From Streptomyces sp. DHE7-1 (lineage in GTDB: Bacteria; Actinomycetota; Actinomycetes; Streptomycetales; Streptomycetaceae), in assembly GCA_016432725.1 (NCBI GenBank), contig JACJDG010000003.1, forward strand, positions 6,540,001 through 6,604,000: DNA of 64,000 bases, in the 5' to 3' direction. How positions within the stretch are numbered: position 1 is the stretch's first letter; every line of letters starts with the position of its first letter. A program made the position numbers and the translations under genes. Below are positions 53,731 to 63,637 of this stretch, piece by piece. The notes under the pieces are model-generated. The model did no database searches. It had not been told where the DNA came from and worked only from the letters and a program-made list of their open reading frames with translations.

Positions 53731-54630
53731 ATGCGAACGCTCGTCCTGCTCGACGCCCCCTCCAACCTGGGGCTGCGTCCGCCGGCCCCCGGCACCGTCC
53801 CGGGCTGCTACAAGCTGGCGGGAGCCCTCCGCGAGCAGGGCCTGCTGCGGCGGCTCGGCGCGCGGGAGGGCGGTGTGGTCGTACCGCCCCGCTACGACCG
53901 CGGCGACTGGCGGGAGGGCGACGGCGTGTTCAACGCGGCCGCGCTCGCCGGTTACACCGTGCGGCTCGCCGACCGCGTCGAACGCCACCTGCGCGCCGGG
54001 GAGTTCCCGATCGTGCTCGGCGGCGACTGCTCCATCCAGCTCGGAGCCTCCCTCGCCATGCGCCGCCTCGGCCGGTACGGGCTCGCCGCGATCGACGCCT
54101 CGCACGACTTCCGGCACCCCGGGAACTCCGGCCGGATCGGCGCCGCGGGCGGCGAGGAGGTCGCGATCGGCACCGGACGCGGTCAGGAGGACCTGACGAA
54201 CCTGGAAGGCCTCCGGCCCTACCTCAGGGACGAGGACGTACGGTTCTTCGGCATCCGCGACGCCTTCACCGACGACCTGGCCGAACTCGCCTCCCTGAAG
54301 ATGCCGGTCGCCACCGTCGGCGGTATCCGCGCCGAGGGCGCCGGGCCGGTCGCCCGGGCCGCAGCCGAGGCCTTCCGGGCCCCCGGACTCGACGGCTTCT
54401 GGGTGCATCTGGACGCCGACGTCCTCGACCCGTCCGTGATGCCGGCCGTCGACAGTCCCGACCCGGACGGCCTGCTGCCGGCCGAACTGGAGGAACTGCT
54501 GCGCCCGCTGATCGCGTCCCCGCGCTGCGTGGGCCTCAACGTCACCATCTACGACCCGGACCTCGACCCCGAGGGCACGGCGGGAGCCCTGCTGGCCGAC
54601 CTGGTCGTGGCCGCCTTTGCGCAATCCTGA
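53731..54630 (+). CDS. Arginase/agmatinase-fold protein with altered metal ligands
   Basis: A protein of 299 residues with the ureohydrolase fold. The three metal motifs are recognisable but changed: GGDCS at 97-101 (arginase has GGDHS), DASHDF at 122-127 (arginase has DAHxD, so the His becomes Ser), and LDADVLDP with Asp228, Asp230 and Asp233 (intact). A Cys in the first motif also occurs in other family members, but the loss of both His ligands makes classic arginase activity doubtful. It may act on another guanidine or amide substrate. ATG at 53731 has GAGGGAG upstream. Confidence 0.75.
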   Translation: MRTLVLLDAPSNLGLRPPAPGTVPGCYKLAGALREQGLLRRLGAREGGVVVPPRYDRGDWREGDGVFNAAALAGYTVRLADRVERHLRAGEFPIVLGGDCSIQLGASLAMRRLGRYGLAAIDASHDFRHPGNSGRIGAAGGEEVAIGTGRGQEDLTNLEGLRPYLRDEDVRFFGIRDAFTDDLAELASLKMPVATVGGIRAEGAGPVARAAAEAFRAPGLDGFWVHLDADVLDPSVMPAVDSPDPDGLLPAELEELLRPLIASPRCVGLNVTIYDPDLDPEGTAGALLADLVVAAFAQS

Positions 54631-54670
54631 CCCGCAGATCCCCTGGCCGACTCGCCGCACGCCGGGTTCC

Positions 54671-56666
54671 ATGGTCATCGTGACGAGGATCCGACGTGAG
54701 GTCATCACCCTGCCCGCCGCGCGGTTGGGCCCCGACAACCCCCTGCCTCCGCTGCGCCCCCTCGACGAGGTGCACCGCGTCGACGACCGGGACCGCGAGG
54801 ACATGCCCCGCGACATGGCCCGGCAGCTCGACCACGAGCCGCTGCGCAGTCTGCTGCCGGTTCGGATACGCGACGGGTACGGCAGAGCCCGCGAGCCCCG
54901 CGCCCTCCAGGCGCTGGTGATCGAGAACGACCGGCTGCGCGCCACCGTGCTGCCCGGCCTCGGCGGCCGGATCGCCTCCCTGGTCCACCTGCCCACCGGA
55001 CGCGAACTCCTCTACCGCAACCCGGTGTTCCAGCCCGCTAACTTCGCGCTCAACGGCGCCTGGTACTCCGGCGGCATCGAGTGGAACATCGGCGCCACCG
55101 GCCACACCACCCTCTCGTGCGCACCCCTGCACGCCGCCCGCGTCCCCGCCCCCGACGGCTGGGGCACCGCCCAGGCCGTTCGGGCAGTGGGGGAGAGATG
55201 CTGCGCCTGTGGGAGTGGGAGCGGCTGCGCGACCTGCCCTTCCAGGTCGACCTGTGGCTCCCCGAGGGATCCGACTTCCTGTACGTGGGCGTCCGTATCC
55301 GCAACCCGCACGAGCACCCGGCGCCGGCGTACTGGTGGTCCAACATCGCCGTCCCCGAGGACCGCCGGGTCCTGGCCCCGGCCGAGGAGGCCTGGCAGTT
55401 CGGCTACGAACGCCGACTGCGCCGGGTACCGGTCCCCAGCCACGACGGCATCGACCGCACCCGCCCCCTCAACAGCCCCTACGCCGCTGACTACTTCTAC
55501 GAGATCCCGGACGGCCGGCGCCGCTGGATCGCGGCGCTGGACGCGGACGGTCACGGGCTGGTGCAGACCTCCACCGACGTGCTGCGCGGCCGGAAGCTGT
55601 TCGTGTGGGGCAGCGGCCCCGGCGGCCGCCGCTGGCAGGAATGGCTGACCGAGCCCGGCACCGGCGGCTACTGCGAGATCCAGGCCGGCCTCGCCCGCAC
55701 CCAGCTCGAACACGTCCGGCTGGAGCCCGAGAGCGAGGTGTCCTGGCTGGAGGCGTACGGCCCGCTGGACGCCGATCCCGACGGCCCCTCGTGGCCGGCG
55801 GTCGTGCGGGGGCCGAGGAGCGGCTCGCGGCGGCCCTGCCGCGGGCCCGCGTCGAGCAGGCGTACACGGACTGGAAGCCGCACGCCGACACCGAGCCCGG
55901 CGAGCGGCTGGCCACCGGCTCGGGCTGGGGCGCGCTCGAGGTACGGCGCGCCGACTGGAAGCTGCCCGGCACACCGTTTCCCGAGTCGGTCCTCGGCGAG
56001 GAGCAACAACCCTGGCTGGAACTGCTGCGCACCGGCTGGCTGCCCGAACCACGCCGGGTCCGCCCGCCCGGCGGGACCCTGGTCGCCCCGCACTGGCGGG
56101 ACATGCTGGAGACCGCGCCCGCCACCCCGCACACCGAGTACCACCTCGGCGTCGCCCAGTGGCACGCCGGCGACCGCGCCCAGGCCGTGCGGAGCTGGGA
56201 GCGGGCCGTGCCGCTCGCCCCTTCGCAGTGGCCGCTGCTGCGCTGCCTGGCCGTCGCCGACCAGGAGTCCGGCCACCACGAGCGGGCCGCCGACCGGTAC
56301 GCGGAGGCCTTCGACGACCTGTGCCGCGAACGCCGTGACGCCGGGGAGGCCTGGACCGCCGCCGTGGCCGCGCTCGGCCGGGAGGCGCTCCAGGCGCTGC
56401 TGCGGGCGGGGCGCGCCGAGCAGGCCCGCGCGGTGTGGGAGGGTCTGCTGCCCGCCGTGCGGCACCGTGGCGCGTTCCGGTTGCTGGAGGCGGAGCTGCT
56501 GCTCGCCGAGGGGCGACGGGCGGAGGCCCGGGCCGTCCTCGGTGAGGGGTTCGAGGTGGCCGACCTGCGGGAGGGCGCGGACGTGATCGAGTTGCTGTGG
56601 GCCCGGCTCACCGACGAGCCGCTGCCCGCCCGCCTCGACTTCCGGATGCGGCCGGACGCCGGCTGA
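54671..56666 (+). CDS. DUF5107 / tetratricopeptide-like protein; two apparent base deletions
   Basis: About 665 residues after correction. The first part (about 80-380) has the mutarotase-like DUF5107 pattern: LRATVLPGLGGRIASLVHLPTGRELLYRNPVFQPANFALNGAWYSGGIEWN. The last 200 residues are helical repeats (YHLGVAQWHAGDRAQAVRSWERAVPLAP) of TPR type. In other actinobacteria such proteins bind or process carbohydrates, but the reaction is unknown. One base is missing near 55188-55192 and one in the G run 55808-55812. ATG at 54671 or GTG at 54680; neither has a strong ribosome site. The gene starts 40 bases after the arginase-fold gene. Confidence 0.75.
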
Positions 56667-56675
56667 GCGGGCGGC

Positions 56676-57023
56676 TCATCCGCTCTGGTCGACGTACTCG
56701 AAGATCGAGCCGTCCGGGTGCATCGCCAGCAGGTTCCGGCCCGCCGGGGTCGGCACCGGCCCGGCGATGACCCGGGCGCCCAGGTCGGTCAGCAGCCGGT
56801 GCGCCTCGGTCACGTCCTTGACGGCGATCGTCGCCGTCACCTTGCGCAGCACCTCCAGCTCCGCCTCCGGGCCGCTCATCAGGAGGAAGGACCCGATCGC
56901 GGCCACCTGGACCCCACCGCGTTCGAACCGCAGCGCCCGGCCGCCCGCCAGCCGTTCGTAGAAGGGGACCGCGGTGTCGAGGTCGTCGACGCAGATGCGC
57001 AGTGTGGCGCCCAGAATCTCCAT
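56676..57023 (-). CDS. VOC (glyoxalase/bleomycin resistance fold) protein
   Basis: A protein of 115 residues with one VOC domain pair (LRICVDDLDTAVPFYERLAG, then a second half VTATIAVKDVTEAHRLLTDLGARV ending in HPDGSIFEYVD). The metal ligand pattern H/Q...E is partly visible (late Glu in IFEYVD). It could bind a small metabolite or metal; the substrate is unknown. ATG at 57023. Confidence 0.78.
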   Translation of the reverse strand: MEILGATLRICVDDLDTAVPFYERLAGGRALRFERGGVQVAAIGSFLLMSGPEAELEVLRKVTATIAVKDVTEAHRLLTDLGARVIAGPVPTPAGRNLLAMHPDGSIFEYVDQSG

Positions 57024-57126
57024 ACGCCCGAGCCTAGTTGGGACGTCCGGGCCGGCACAGGCCGAGTCCGCGCAGGGGTGCCCGGCGATGCCGTTACCGC
57101 CCCGGTCCGACGGGTAGGCGTATTCC

Positions 57127-57537
57127 ATGGACCGTTTGGATCACCTGGAACATCTGGACAAGCACCTCGTCGAAGAGCTGGCACAGGTGGCACGCGAGAC
57201 GGTACGCGACGAACTGCGCGAGCAGAGCCGCAAGCAACGCCGCACCGCCATGCTCTACGCCGCCTCCGGCGCCGTCGCCCTGTACGCGGGCGGCGCCCTC
57301 GCGCTCGCGGTGGGCCTCGCCCTGGCCGTGGGCCTGCCGGGCTGGGCGGCCGCACTGATCACCGCCGCGATCCTGGGCGCCCTCGCCTACGTGCTGCGCG
57401 GCGCCGCCCACCCGAAACACGGGCACGGCTCCGCCACCGCCCAGGTGGCGGCCGCCACCCACCCCGGCACCCCCTACCCCCCGATGCCCACCGAGGCGCC
57501 GCCCCCGCCGGACGACGTCCCCCACCACAGGGCCTGA
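57127..57537 (+). CDS. Phage-holin-family (DUF1469-like) small membrane protein
   Basis: A protein of 136 residues. An amphipathic helix (EHLDKHLVEELAQVARETVRDELREQSRK) is followed by two membrane helices (AAVALYAGGALALAVGLALAVGL region and AALITAAILGALAYVLRGA) and a Pro/Thr-rich tail. The family name comes from sequence similarity to holins, but in Streptomyces these genes are chromosomal and not in prophages; no phage genes are nearby. Possibly involved in envelope integrity. ATG at 57127. Confidence 0.7.
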   Translation: MDRLDHLEHLDKHLVEELAQVARETVRDELREQSRKQRRTAMLYAASGAVALYAGGALALAVGLALAVGLPGWAAALITAAILGALAYVLRGAAHPKHGHGSATAQVAAATHPGTPYPPMPTEAPPPPDDVPHHRA

Positions 57538-57559
57538 CCCCCACCCCCGCGCCCCGGAC

Positions 57560-58150
57560 CACACCCCGCAAGGGGCGCGAGCAACCCCAGCCACACCGCC
57601 CCGGCACCGCGAGCCGCGAAGGCAGGCGGCCCCCCTTCAGCAGGGCCGGGCGGCCACGCCCCAGGGGCGCGGGGAACTGCGCGCCCAGCCCCATCGCCGC
57701 CGCACCCGACTCCACGAGCCGCGAGAGCAGGCGGCCACATCTCAGCAGGGCCGGGCGGCCACACCCCAGGGGCGCGGGGAACTGCGCGCCCAGCCCCATC
57801 GCCGCCGCACCCGACTCCACGAGCCGGCCCCACGAGCGGCGAAAGCAGGCGGCCACATCTCAGCAGGGCCGGGCGGCCACACCCCAGGGGCGCGGGGAAC
57901 TGCGCGCCCAGCCCCATCGCCGCCGCACCAGACTCCGCGAGCCGCGAGAGCAGGCGGCCCCACCTCAGCAGGGCCGGGCGGCCACACCCCAGGGGCGCGG
58001 GGAACTGCGCGCCCAGCCCCATCGCCGCCGCACCAGACCCCACCCCGGCACCGCGAGCGGCGAAGGCAGGCGGCCACATCTCAGCAGGGCCGGGCGGCCA
58101 CACCCCAGGGGCGCGGGGAACTGCGCGCCCAGCCACACCGCCCCCGCACC
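57560..58150. repeat. Tandem intergenic repeat array (five full copies and one degenerate)
   Basis: A core beginning GGGGCGCGGGGAACTG recurs at 57664, 57769, 57887, 57992 and 58108; a degenerate copy begins near 57572. Spacing is 105, 118, 105 and 116 bases. Between cores lies a second conserved block containing AGCAGGGCCGGGCGGCCAC. The core can form a GGCGCG/CGCGCC hairpin. Open frames through it translate to a repeated Gly/Pro/Ala pattern and are not genes. A similar core occurs once in the terminator at 6322-6352. Confidence 0.85.
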
Positions 58151-58339
58151 CGACCACGCCCCGGACGGCCAGGCCCGCGACCAGCAGGGATCCACGGCCC
58201 CCGCGCCAGGCCCCCGCCCTCCGCCGACCGGGCGAAACGCGGGCGCGACCGGCGTCCGGGTGAGCCGGGCGGCGTTTGGGTGCGGCGGCCCCGGTTACGC
58301 GGAAGACCTGGAGGGGGCCACACCGCCGGGAGGACACCC

Positions 58340-59844
58340 GTGAGTCGACCACGTGTCGTGATCGTCGGCGCCGGCTTCGCCGGGTACCGGACGGCCCGTA
58401 CCCTCGCCCGGATCACCCGCGGCCGTGCCCGCATCACCCTGCTCAACCCGACCGACTACTTCCTGTACCTGCCGCTGCTGCCCCAGGTGGCCGCCGGGAT
58501 CCTGGAGGCCCGCCGGGTCACCGTCTCGCTGCCCGGCACCCTGCGCGGGGTGCGGCTGGTGCTCGGGGAGGCCACCGGCGTCGACCTCGACCGGCGCACC
58601 GTGCACTACCGGGACCCCGAGGACGGCGCCGGGACCCTCGGCTACGACCGGCTGGTACTGGCCGTCGGCAGCGTCAACAAACTGCTGCCGATCCCCGGTG
58701 TCGCCGAGCACGCGCACGGCTTCCGCGGGCTGCCCGAGGCGCTGTACCTGCGCGACCACGTCACCCGGCAGGTGGAACTCGCCGCGACGGAGGACGACCC
58801 GGAGGTCCGCGCGGCCCGGTGCACCTTCGTCGTGGTCGGTGCCGGTTACACCGGCACCGAGGTGGCCGCGCAGATGCGGATGCTCACCGATCACCTGGCC
58901 GGCCGCGACCTGCCCGGGGTCGCACGGCCCCGCTGGATCCTGCTGGACACCGCGCCCCGCGTGCTGCCGGAGATGGACGAGCGGCTCTCCCGCACCGCCG
59001 CGCGGGTGCTGCGGGCGCGCGGCGTCGACGTGCGCACGGGCACCTCCGTGAAGGAGGCCACCCATGACGGGGTACTGCTGACCGACGGAGACTTCGTGGC
59101 GTCGCGGACCCTCGTCTGGTGCGTCGGCGTCCGGCCGGATCCGCTGATCGACGCCGTCGGCCAGCCGCTGGAGCGGGGCCGGCTCATCGTCGATCCGTAC
59201 CTCCAGGTGCCGGGCCGCACCGAGGTGTTCGCCTGCGGGGACGCGGCGGCCGTGCCGGACCTGGAGCGCCCCGGCGAGTTCACCGCGATGACCGCCCAGC
59301 ACGCCTGGCGGCAGGGCAGGGTGGCCGGTGAGAACGTGGCCTCCTCGCTCGGCCTCGGCCGGCGCCGGCGCGCCTACCGCCACCGCGACCTGGGCTTCGC
59401 CGTGGACCTCGGCGGGGTGCAGGCCGCCGCCAACCCGTTCGGCGTCCCGCTGTCCGGCCCGCCGGCGGGCGCGGTCACCCGCGGTTACCACCTGGCCGCC
59501 CTGCCCGGCAACCGGCTGCGCGTGGCCGCCGACTGGCTGCTGGACGCCGTACTTCCCCGCCAGGGTGTGCAGTTGGGCCTCGTACGGTCCTGGTCGGTTC
59601 CGCTGGACACGGCATCCCCCGAGCTGGCGCGGGTACCCGGCGGCCCGGACGGCCGGGTGAGGGCGCGCACGACGGTGACGGTGGCGGGATCGCCGCGGGC
59701 CGGCCCGCGGACGCGCCCGCGGCGGACCGGCCCGCACCCGCACCGCCAACCGACCATCCCGCCCCCGGCCCGGTCCGGCGCACCGGCCCCGCGGATCCCG
59801 CGGGCCGCCCGGACCCACCCGAACCAGCAGAAGGAGATACATGA
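58340..59844 (+). CDS. NAD(P)/FAD-dependent oxidoreductase (type II NADH dehydrogenase-like); one apparent base deletion
   Basis: A flavoprotein of about 501 residues. The FAD loop is VVIVGAGFAGYRTAR near residues 5-19, the NAD loop is FVVVGAGYTGTEVA near 176-189, and FACGDAAAVP is the second FAD contact. The family oxidises NADH and passes electrons to quinone on the inner membrane face; a C-terminal Pro/Asp-rich tail replaces the usual membrane helix. The frame from 59640 runs without stop; adding one base in the GC-rich stretch 59636-59650 gives a tail ending PEPAEGDT and a TGA at 59842-59844 that overlaps the tkt ATG. GTG start at 58340 follows GGAGG. Confidence 0.8.
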
Positions 59845-61688
59845 ACACCGCCGAACTCGCCGAACTCGGGCAGCAGTTGCGCGTGGACAGCGTGCGGGCC
59901 GCCGCCGCGGCGGGCTCCGGGCATCCCACCTCGTCGATGTCCGCCGCCGACCTCATGGCCGTCCTGATCGCCAACCACCTTCGCTACGACTTCGAGCGCC
60001 CCGATCACCCCGCCAACGACCGCTTCGTGCTCTCCAAGGGCCATGCCTCGCCGCTGCTGTACTCCGCGTACAAGGCGGCCGGCGCCGTCGAGGACGGCGA
60101 GCTGCTGACCTTCCGCAAGCTCGGCAGCCGCCTGGAGGGGCACCCCACGCCGCGCCGGCTGCCGTGGGTGGAGACCGCCACCGGCTCGCTCGGCCAGGGT
60201 CTGCCGGTCGGCGTGGGCATCGCGCTCGCCGGGCAGCGCCTGGACCGCACCGGTTTCCGGGTCTGGGTGCTGTGCGGGGACAGCGAACTGGCCGAGGGCT
60301 CCGTCTGGGAGGCGGCCGAGCAGGCCGCGTACGAGAACCTGGACAACCTCGTCGCCATCGTGGACGTCAACCGGCTGGGCCAGCGCGGCCCGACCCGGCA
60401 CGGCCACGACCTGGACGCCTACGCCCGCCGCTTCCAGGCCTTCGGCTGGCACACCGTCGAGATCGACGGCCATGACGTCGACGCGATCGACCGGGCGTAC
60501 GGCGAGGCCCTGTCGACGACCGGACAGCCCACGGTGATCCTCGCCCGCACCCTCAAGGGCAAGGGCGTCGCCGCCGTCGAGGACCGCGAGGGCCTGCACG
60601 GCAAGCCGCTGCCGGAGGCCGAGGAGGCCATCGCCGAGCTGGGCGGACCGCGCGAGCTGCATGTCCAGGTCAGCGAGCCGGCCGCCGCGGCGACGCTCCG
60701 CTCCCTCAACACCGAGGTGGTCCGGCTGCCTCAGTTCGAAAAGGGCGAGGAGGTGGCCACCCGGGACGCCTTCGGCAAGGCCCTCGCCGCGCTCGGCACC
60801 GCCCGGGGCGACGTCGTCGCGCTGGACGGCGAGGTCGGCGACTCCACCCGCACCGAGGTCTTCGCCAAGGAGCACCCCGACCGCTTCTTCGAGTGCTACA
60901 TCGCCGAACAGCAGCTCGTCGCCACCGCCGTCGGCATGGCGGCCCGCGGCTGGGTGCCGTACGCGTCGACGTTCGCGGCGTTCCTCACCCGCGCCCACGA
61001 CTTCGTCCGCATGGCCTCCATCAGCGGCAGCGGGATCAACCTGGTCGGCTCGCACGCCGGCGTGGCGATCGGGCAGGACGGGCCCTCGCAGATGGGCCTG
61101 GAGGACCTGGCGATGTTCCGGTCCGTGTACGGCTCGACCGTGCTTTACCCCTGCGACGCCAACCAGACGGCCAGGCTGATCGCCGCCATGGCGGGCCTCG
61201 ACGGCGTCCGCTACCTGCGCACCTCACGCGGCAAGAGCCCGGTGATCTACGGCCCCGAGGAGGAGTTCCCGGTCGGCGGGAGCAAGGTGCTGCGCTCCGG
61301 TGAGCGGGACCGGCTGACCGTCGTCGCGGCCGGTGTCACCGTCCACGAGGCCCTGGCGGCCGCCGATCGGCTCGCCCAGGACGGCATCCAGGTCCGCGTG
61401 ATCGACCTGTACTCGGTCAAGCCCGTCGACAGCGAGACCCTGCGCCGGGCCGGCGAGGAGACCGGCTGCTTGCTCACCGTCGAGGACCACCACGAGGAGG
61501 GCGGCCTCGGCGACGCCGTCGCCGAGGCGTTCGCCGACGGCCGCCCCGTGCCCCGCCTGGTCCGGCTCGCGGTGCGCACGATGCCGGGCTCGGCCGCGCC
61601 CGACGAGCAGCTCCACGCCGCCGGCATCGACGCCGCGGGCATCGCCGCCGCCGCGAAGCTGCTGGTCGAGGAGGCGGTCGTGGGATGA
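59841..61688 (+). CDS. tkt: Transketolase
   Basis: A thiamine diphosphate enzyme of 615 residues that exchanges two-carbon units between sugar phosphates. The ThDP motif GDSELAEG...VDVN (about 144-177) is intact, and SGHPTSS, KGHASPL, GSLGQGL and DGPSQMGLEDL are all present. It is shorter than the classical E. coli form by about 45 residues. The ribosome site AGAAGGAG, 6 bases before the ATG, is close to ideal. It overlaps the NDH-like stop (ATGA) and its own stop overlaps the LigD gene start (ATGA), so three genes are translationally coupled. Confidence 0.92.
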   Translation: MNTAELAELGQQLRVDSVRAAAAAGSGHPTSSMSAADLMAVLIANHLRYDFERPDHPANDRFVLSKGHASPLLYSAYKAAGAVEDGELLTFRKLGSRLEGHPTPRRLPWVETATGSLGQGLPVGVGIALAGQRLDRTGFRVWVLCGDSELAEGSVWEAAEQAAYENLDNLVAIVDVNRLGQRGPTRHGHDLDAYARRFQAFGWHTVEIDGHDVDAIDRAYGEALSTTGQPTVILARTLKGKGVAAVEDREGLHGKPLPEAEEAIAELGGPRELHVQVSEPAAAATLRSLNTEVVRLPQFEKGEEVATRDAFGKALAALGTARGDVVALDGEVGDSTRTEVFAKEHPDRFFECYIAEQQLVATAVGMAARGWVPYASTFAAFLTRAHDFVRMASISGSGINLVGSHAGVAIGQDGPSQMGLEDLAMFRSVYGSTVLYPCDANQTARLIAAMAGLDGVRYLRTSRGKSPVIYGPEEEFPVGGSKVLRSGERDRLTVVAAGVTVHEALAAADRLAQDGIQVRVIDLYSVKPVDSETLRRAGEETGCLLTVEDHHEEGGLGDAVAEAFADGRPVPRLVRLAVRTMPGSAAPDEQLHAAGIDAAGIAAAAKLLVEEAVVG

Positions 61689-62643
61689 GCGACGACGGTG
61701 CGCGGACGATACGGGCGGGCCGCCGCTCGGTGCGCGTCCAGCGGCCCGGGAAGGTCCTCCTTCCGGGCGGCGCCGAGGGTGGACGAAGGGCGATCTCGCC
61801 GACTACCACCGGTCCGTCGCGCCGTATCTGCTGCCGCACCTGCGGGGCCGTCCGCTGATGCTGGAACGGTATCCGGACGGCCTCGACGGCCCCCGCTTCA
61901 TGCAGAAGAACACCCCGGACCACTACCCGGACTGGATCACCCGGGCCGAGGTCGCCAAGGAGGGCGGCACGGTGACGCACGTCGTCTGCGACGACACCGC
62001 CACCCTGGTGTACCTCGCCGACCAGGCCTGTCTCACCCTGCACCGCTGGCTCTCCCGCACCGACCGGGCCGCCGGCCCGGACCACCCCGACCGGCTGGTC
62101 TTCGACCTCGACCCCGCGCCGGCGCCCGAGGGGTCCGACGGGGCCCCCGAGGAGACCTTCGCCCCCGTCCGCGAGGCGGCCGGCATACTGCGCGAGCTGC
62201 TGGACGAGCTGGGCCTGCCCGCGGCTCCGATGACGACGGGCTCCCGCGGACTGCACCTCGTCGTCCCGCTGGACGGCCGCCACGGCTTCGACGAGGTGCA
62301 CCGGTTCGCCCGTGACGTGGCCGAGTTCGCCGAGGCCGAGCATCCCGACCGTCTGACCACCGCCGCCCGAAGACGCGACCGCGGCGACCGCCTCTACCTC
62401 GACGTGCAGCGCAACGCCTACGCGCAGACAGTCGTGGCCCCGTACACCGTCCGCGCTCTGCCCGGCGCGCCCGTCGCGGTGCCCCTAAGCTGGGAACAGG
62501 TGGCCGATCCAGGCGTCCACGCCCGCCGCTGGACCATCGCCGACGCCGCCGACCAGGCCCGCACCGACCCGTGGGCCGCACTGCCGGGCCGGGGGCGCGC
62601 CCTCGGGCCCGCCCAGCGCCGCCTCGCGGGACTGAAGGGCTGA
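61685..62643 (+). CDS. Stand-alone LigD-type DNA polymerase/primase domain; one apparent base deletion
   Basis: A protein of about 319 residues matching the polymerase domain of ligase D in nonhomologous end joining. The metal-binding pair is Asp141-x-Asp143 in VFDLDPAP, followed by TTGSRGLHLVVPL and later DVQRNAYAQTVVAPYTVRALPGAPVAVPL. No ligase or nuclease domain is attached. The first 30 residues lie in another frame; one base missing in the G run 61777-61779 explains it, giving AEGWTKGDLADYHRSVAPYLL. ATG at 61685 overlaps the tkt stop. Ku and ligase genes are not in the window. Confidence 0.85.
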
Positions 62644-62765
62644 CGACGGCCGGCCGCGGCCGGTCCGAGCCCGCTTTCACCGCCTGTGACCTGCTCCTTA
62701 GCGAACCCGTACCCCCGGAATGTTTGGCCAAGGGATGAGCGGCCACACGCAGGGGAGAGGTGGCC

Positions 62766-63131
62766 ATGACGAACACAAAGAACACGCAGCAGTCACAGGA
62801 TTCACAGGAAAAGCAGAACTCGTCCCAGGCGGACGACGACGCGCCGCAGAGTGCGGCCACCGGCCGGCGGCCGCGTCCCATGGAAGTGCTGCGCGAGGCG
62901 CGCGCCCAGCTCGCCGAGCTGACCGGGCTCCAGCCGGAGTCGGTGTCCTCCTTCGAGCAGACCGAGAGCGGATGGTCGATCGACGTGGAGGTCCTCGAAC
63001 TCGAAAGGGTCCCGGACACCATGAGCCTGATGGCGAGTTACCAGGTGGAGCTGGACGAGGAGGGGCAGCTGACCGGCTACCGCCGCGTCCGCCGTTACGA
63101 ACGCGGACGTTCGGACGCGCGAGGCCGCTAG
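62766..63131 (+). CDS. gvpO: Gas vesicle protein GvpO
   Basis: A protein of 121 residues. A charged, disordered N-terminus of about 45 residues (rich in Gln, Ser and Asp) is followed by the GvpO domain: MEVLREARAQLAELTGLQPESVSSFEQTESGWSIDVEVLELERVPDTMSLMASYQVELDEEGQLTGYRRVRRYERGR. GvpO is an accessory protein in gas vesicle assembly or regulation in actinobacteria. I choose the ATG at 62766 because GGGGAGAGGTGGCC precedes it; the GTG at 62760 has its site too close. First gene of the cluster. Confidence 0.85.
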   Translation: MTNTKNTQQSQDSQEKQNSSQADDDAPQSAATGRRPRPMEVLREARAQLAELTGLQPESVSSFEQTESGWSIDVEVLELERVPDTMSLMASYQVELDEEGQLTGYRRVRRYERGRSDARGR

Positions 63132-63197
63132 CCCCTCGTCCCTCGTGCCCGGCAGACCACCGGCGCGCATCACCTGTCCGATCACCGAGAAGGAGGA

Positions 63198-63637
63198 ATG
63201 GCCGGCATGACCGTAGTACCGGCACAACAGAGCGGCGGCGGAGGCGGCAGCAGCGGCCTCTACGACGTACTGGAACTGGTTCTGGACAGGGGGCTCGTGA
63301 TCGACGCGTTCGTCCGTGTCTCCCTGGTCGGCATCGAGATCCTGAAGATCGACGTCCGCGTCGTCGTGGCCAGCGTCGACACGTATCTGCGCTTCGCCGA
63401 GGCGTGCAACCGCCTCGACCTGGAATCGGGCCCCAAGAAGAGCCCCGGCCTGCCCGAGATCGTCGGCGAGGTCACCGAGTCCGGTGCCCGCGGCAAGAGC
63501 AAGGGCGCGCTGTCGGGCGCCGCGGAGACCATATCCGGCGCCTTCCAGCAGGCCCGTGACGAGGGCAGGAAGAGCGGCGGGAGTCCCGGCCGCGTGCCCG
63601 CAAGACCGCGGCGCGGCGTAAGGAGGAGTCGGAGTGA
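63198..63637 (+). CDS. gvpA: Gas vesicle structural protein GvpA; one apparent base deletion
   Basis: About 146 residues. The conserved core is SGLYDVLELVLDRGLVIDAFVRVSLVGIEILKIDVRVVVASVDTYLRFAEACNRLDL, the amphipathic GvpA fold that forms the vesicle wall. A C-terminal extension of about 75 residues, as in other Streptomyces, ends RKTAARRKEESE. The frame change in the C run 63597-63599 (one base missing) gives the stop TGA at 63635-63637, which overlaps the gvpF start. ATG at 63198 has AAGGAGG upstream. Confidence 0.9.

Noticed and set aside
57127..57537. Remnant prophage, because of the holin-family protein
   Set aside because: No other phage gene is nearby and the family is common as a chromosomal gene in Streptomyces.
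57560..58150. CRISPR array
   Set aside because: Repeat cores are longer and spacing alternates between about 105 and 117 bases with conserved, not unique, intervening sequence; no cas genes.
57474..58352. Repetitive open frame of 292 codons on the minus strand
   Set aside because: It is a translation of the tandem repeat array; the repeat period is not consistently a multiple of three and there is no start site.
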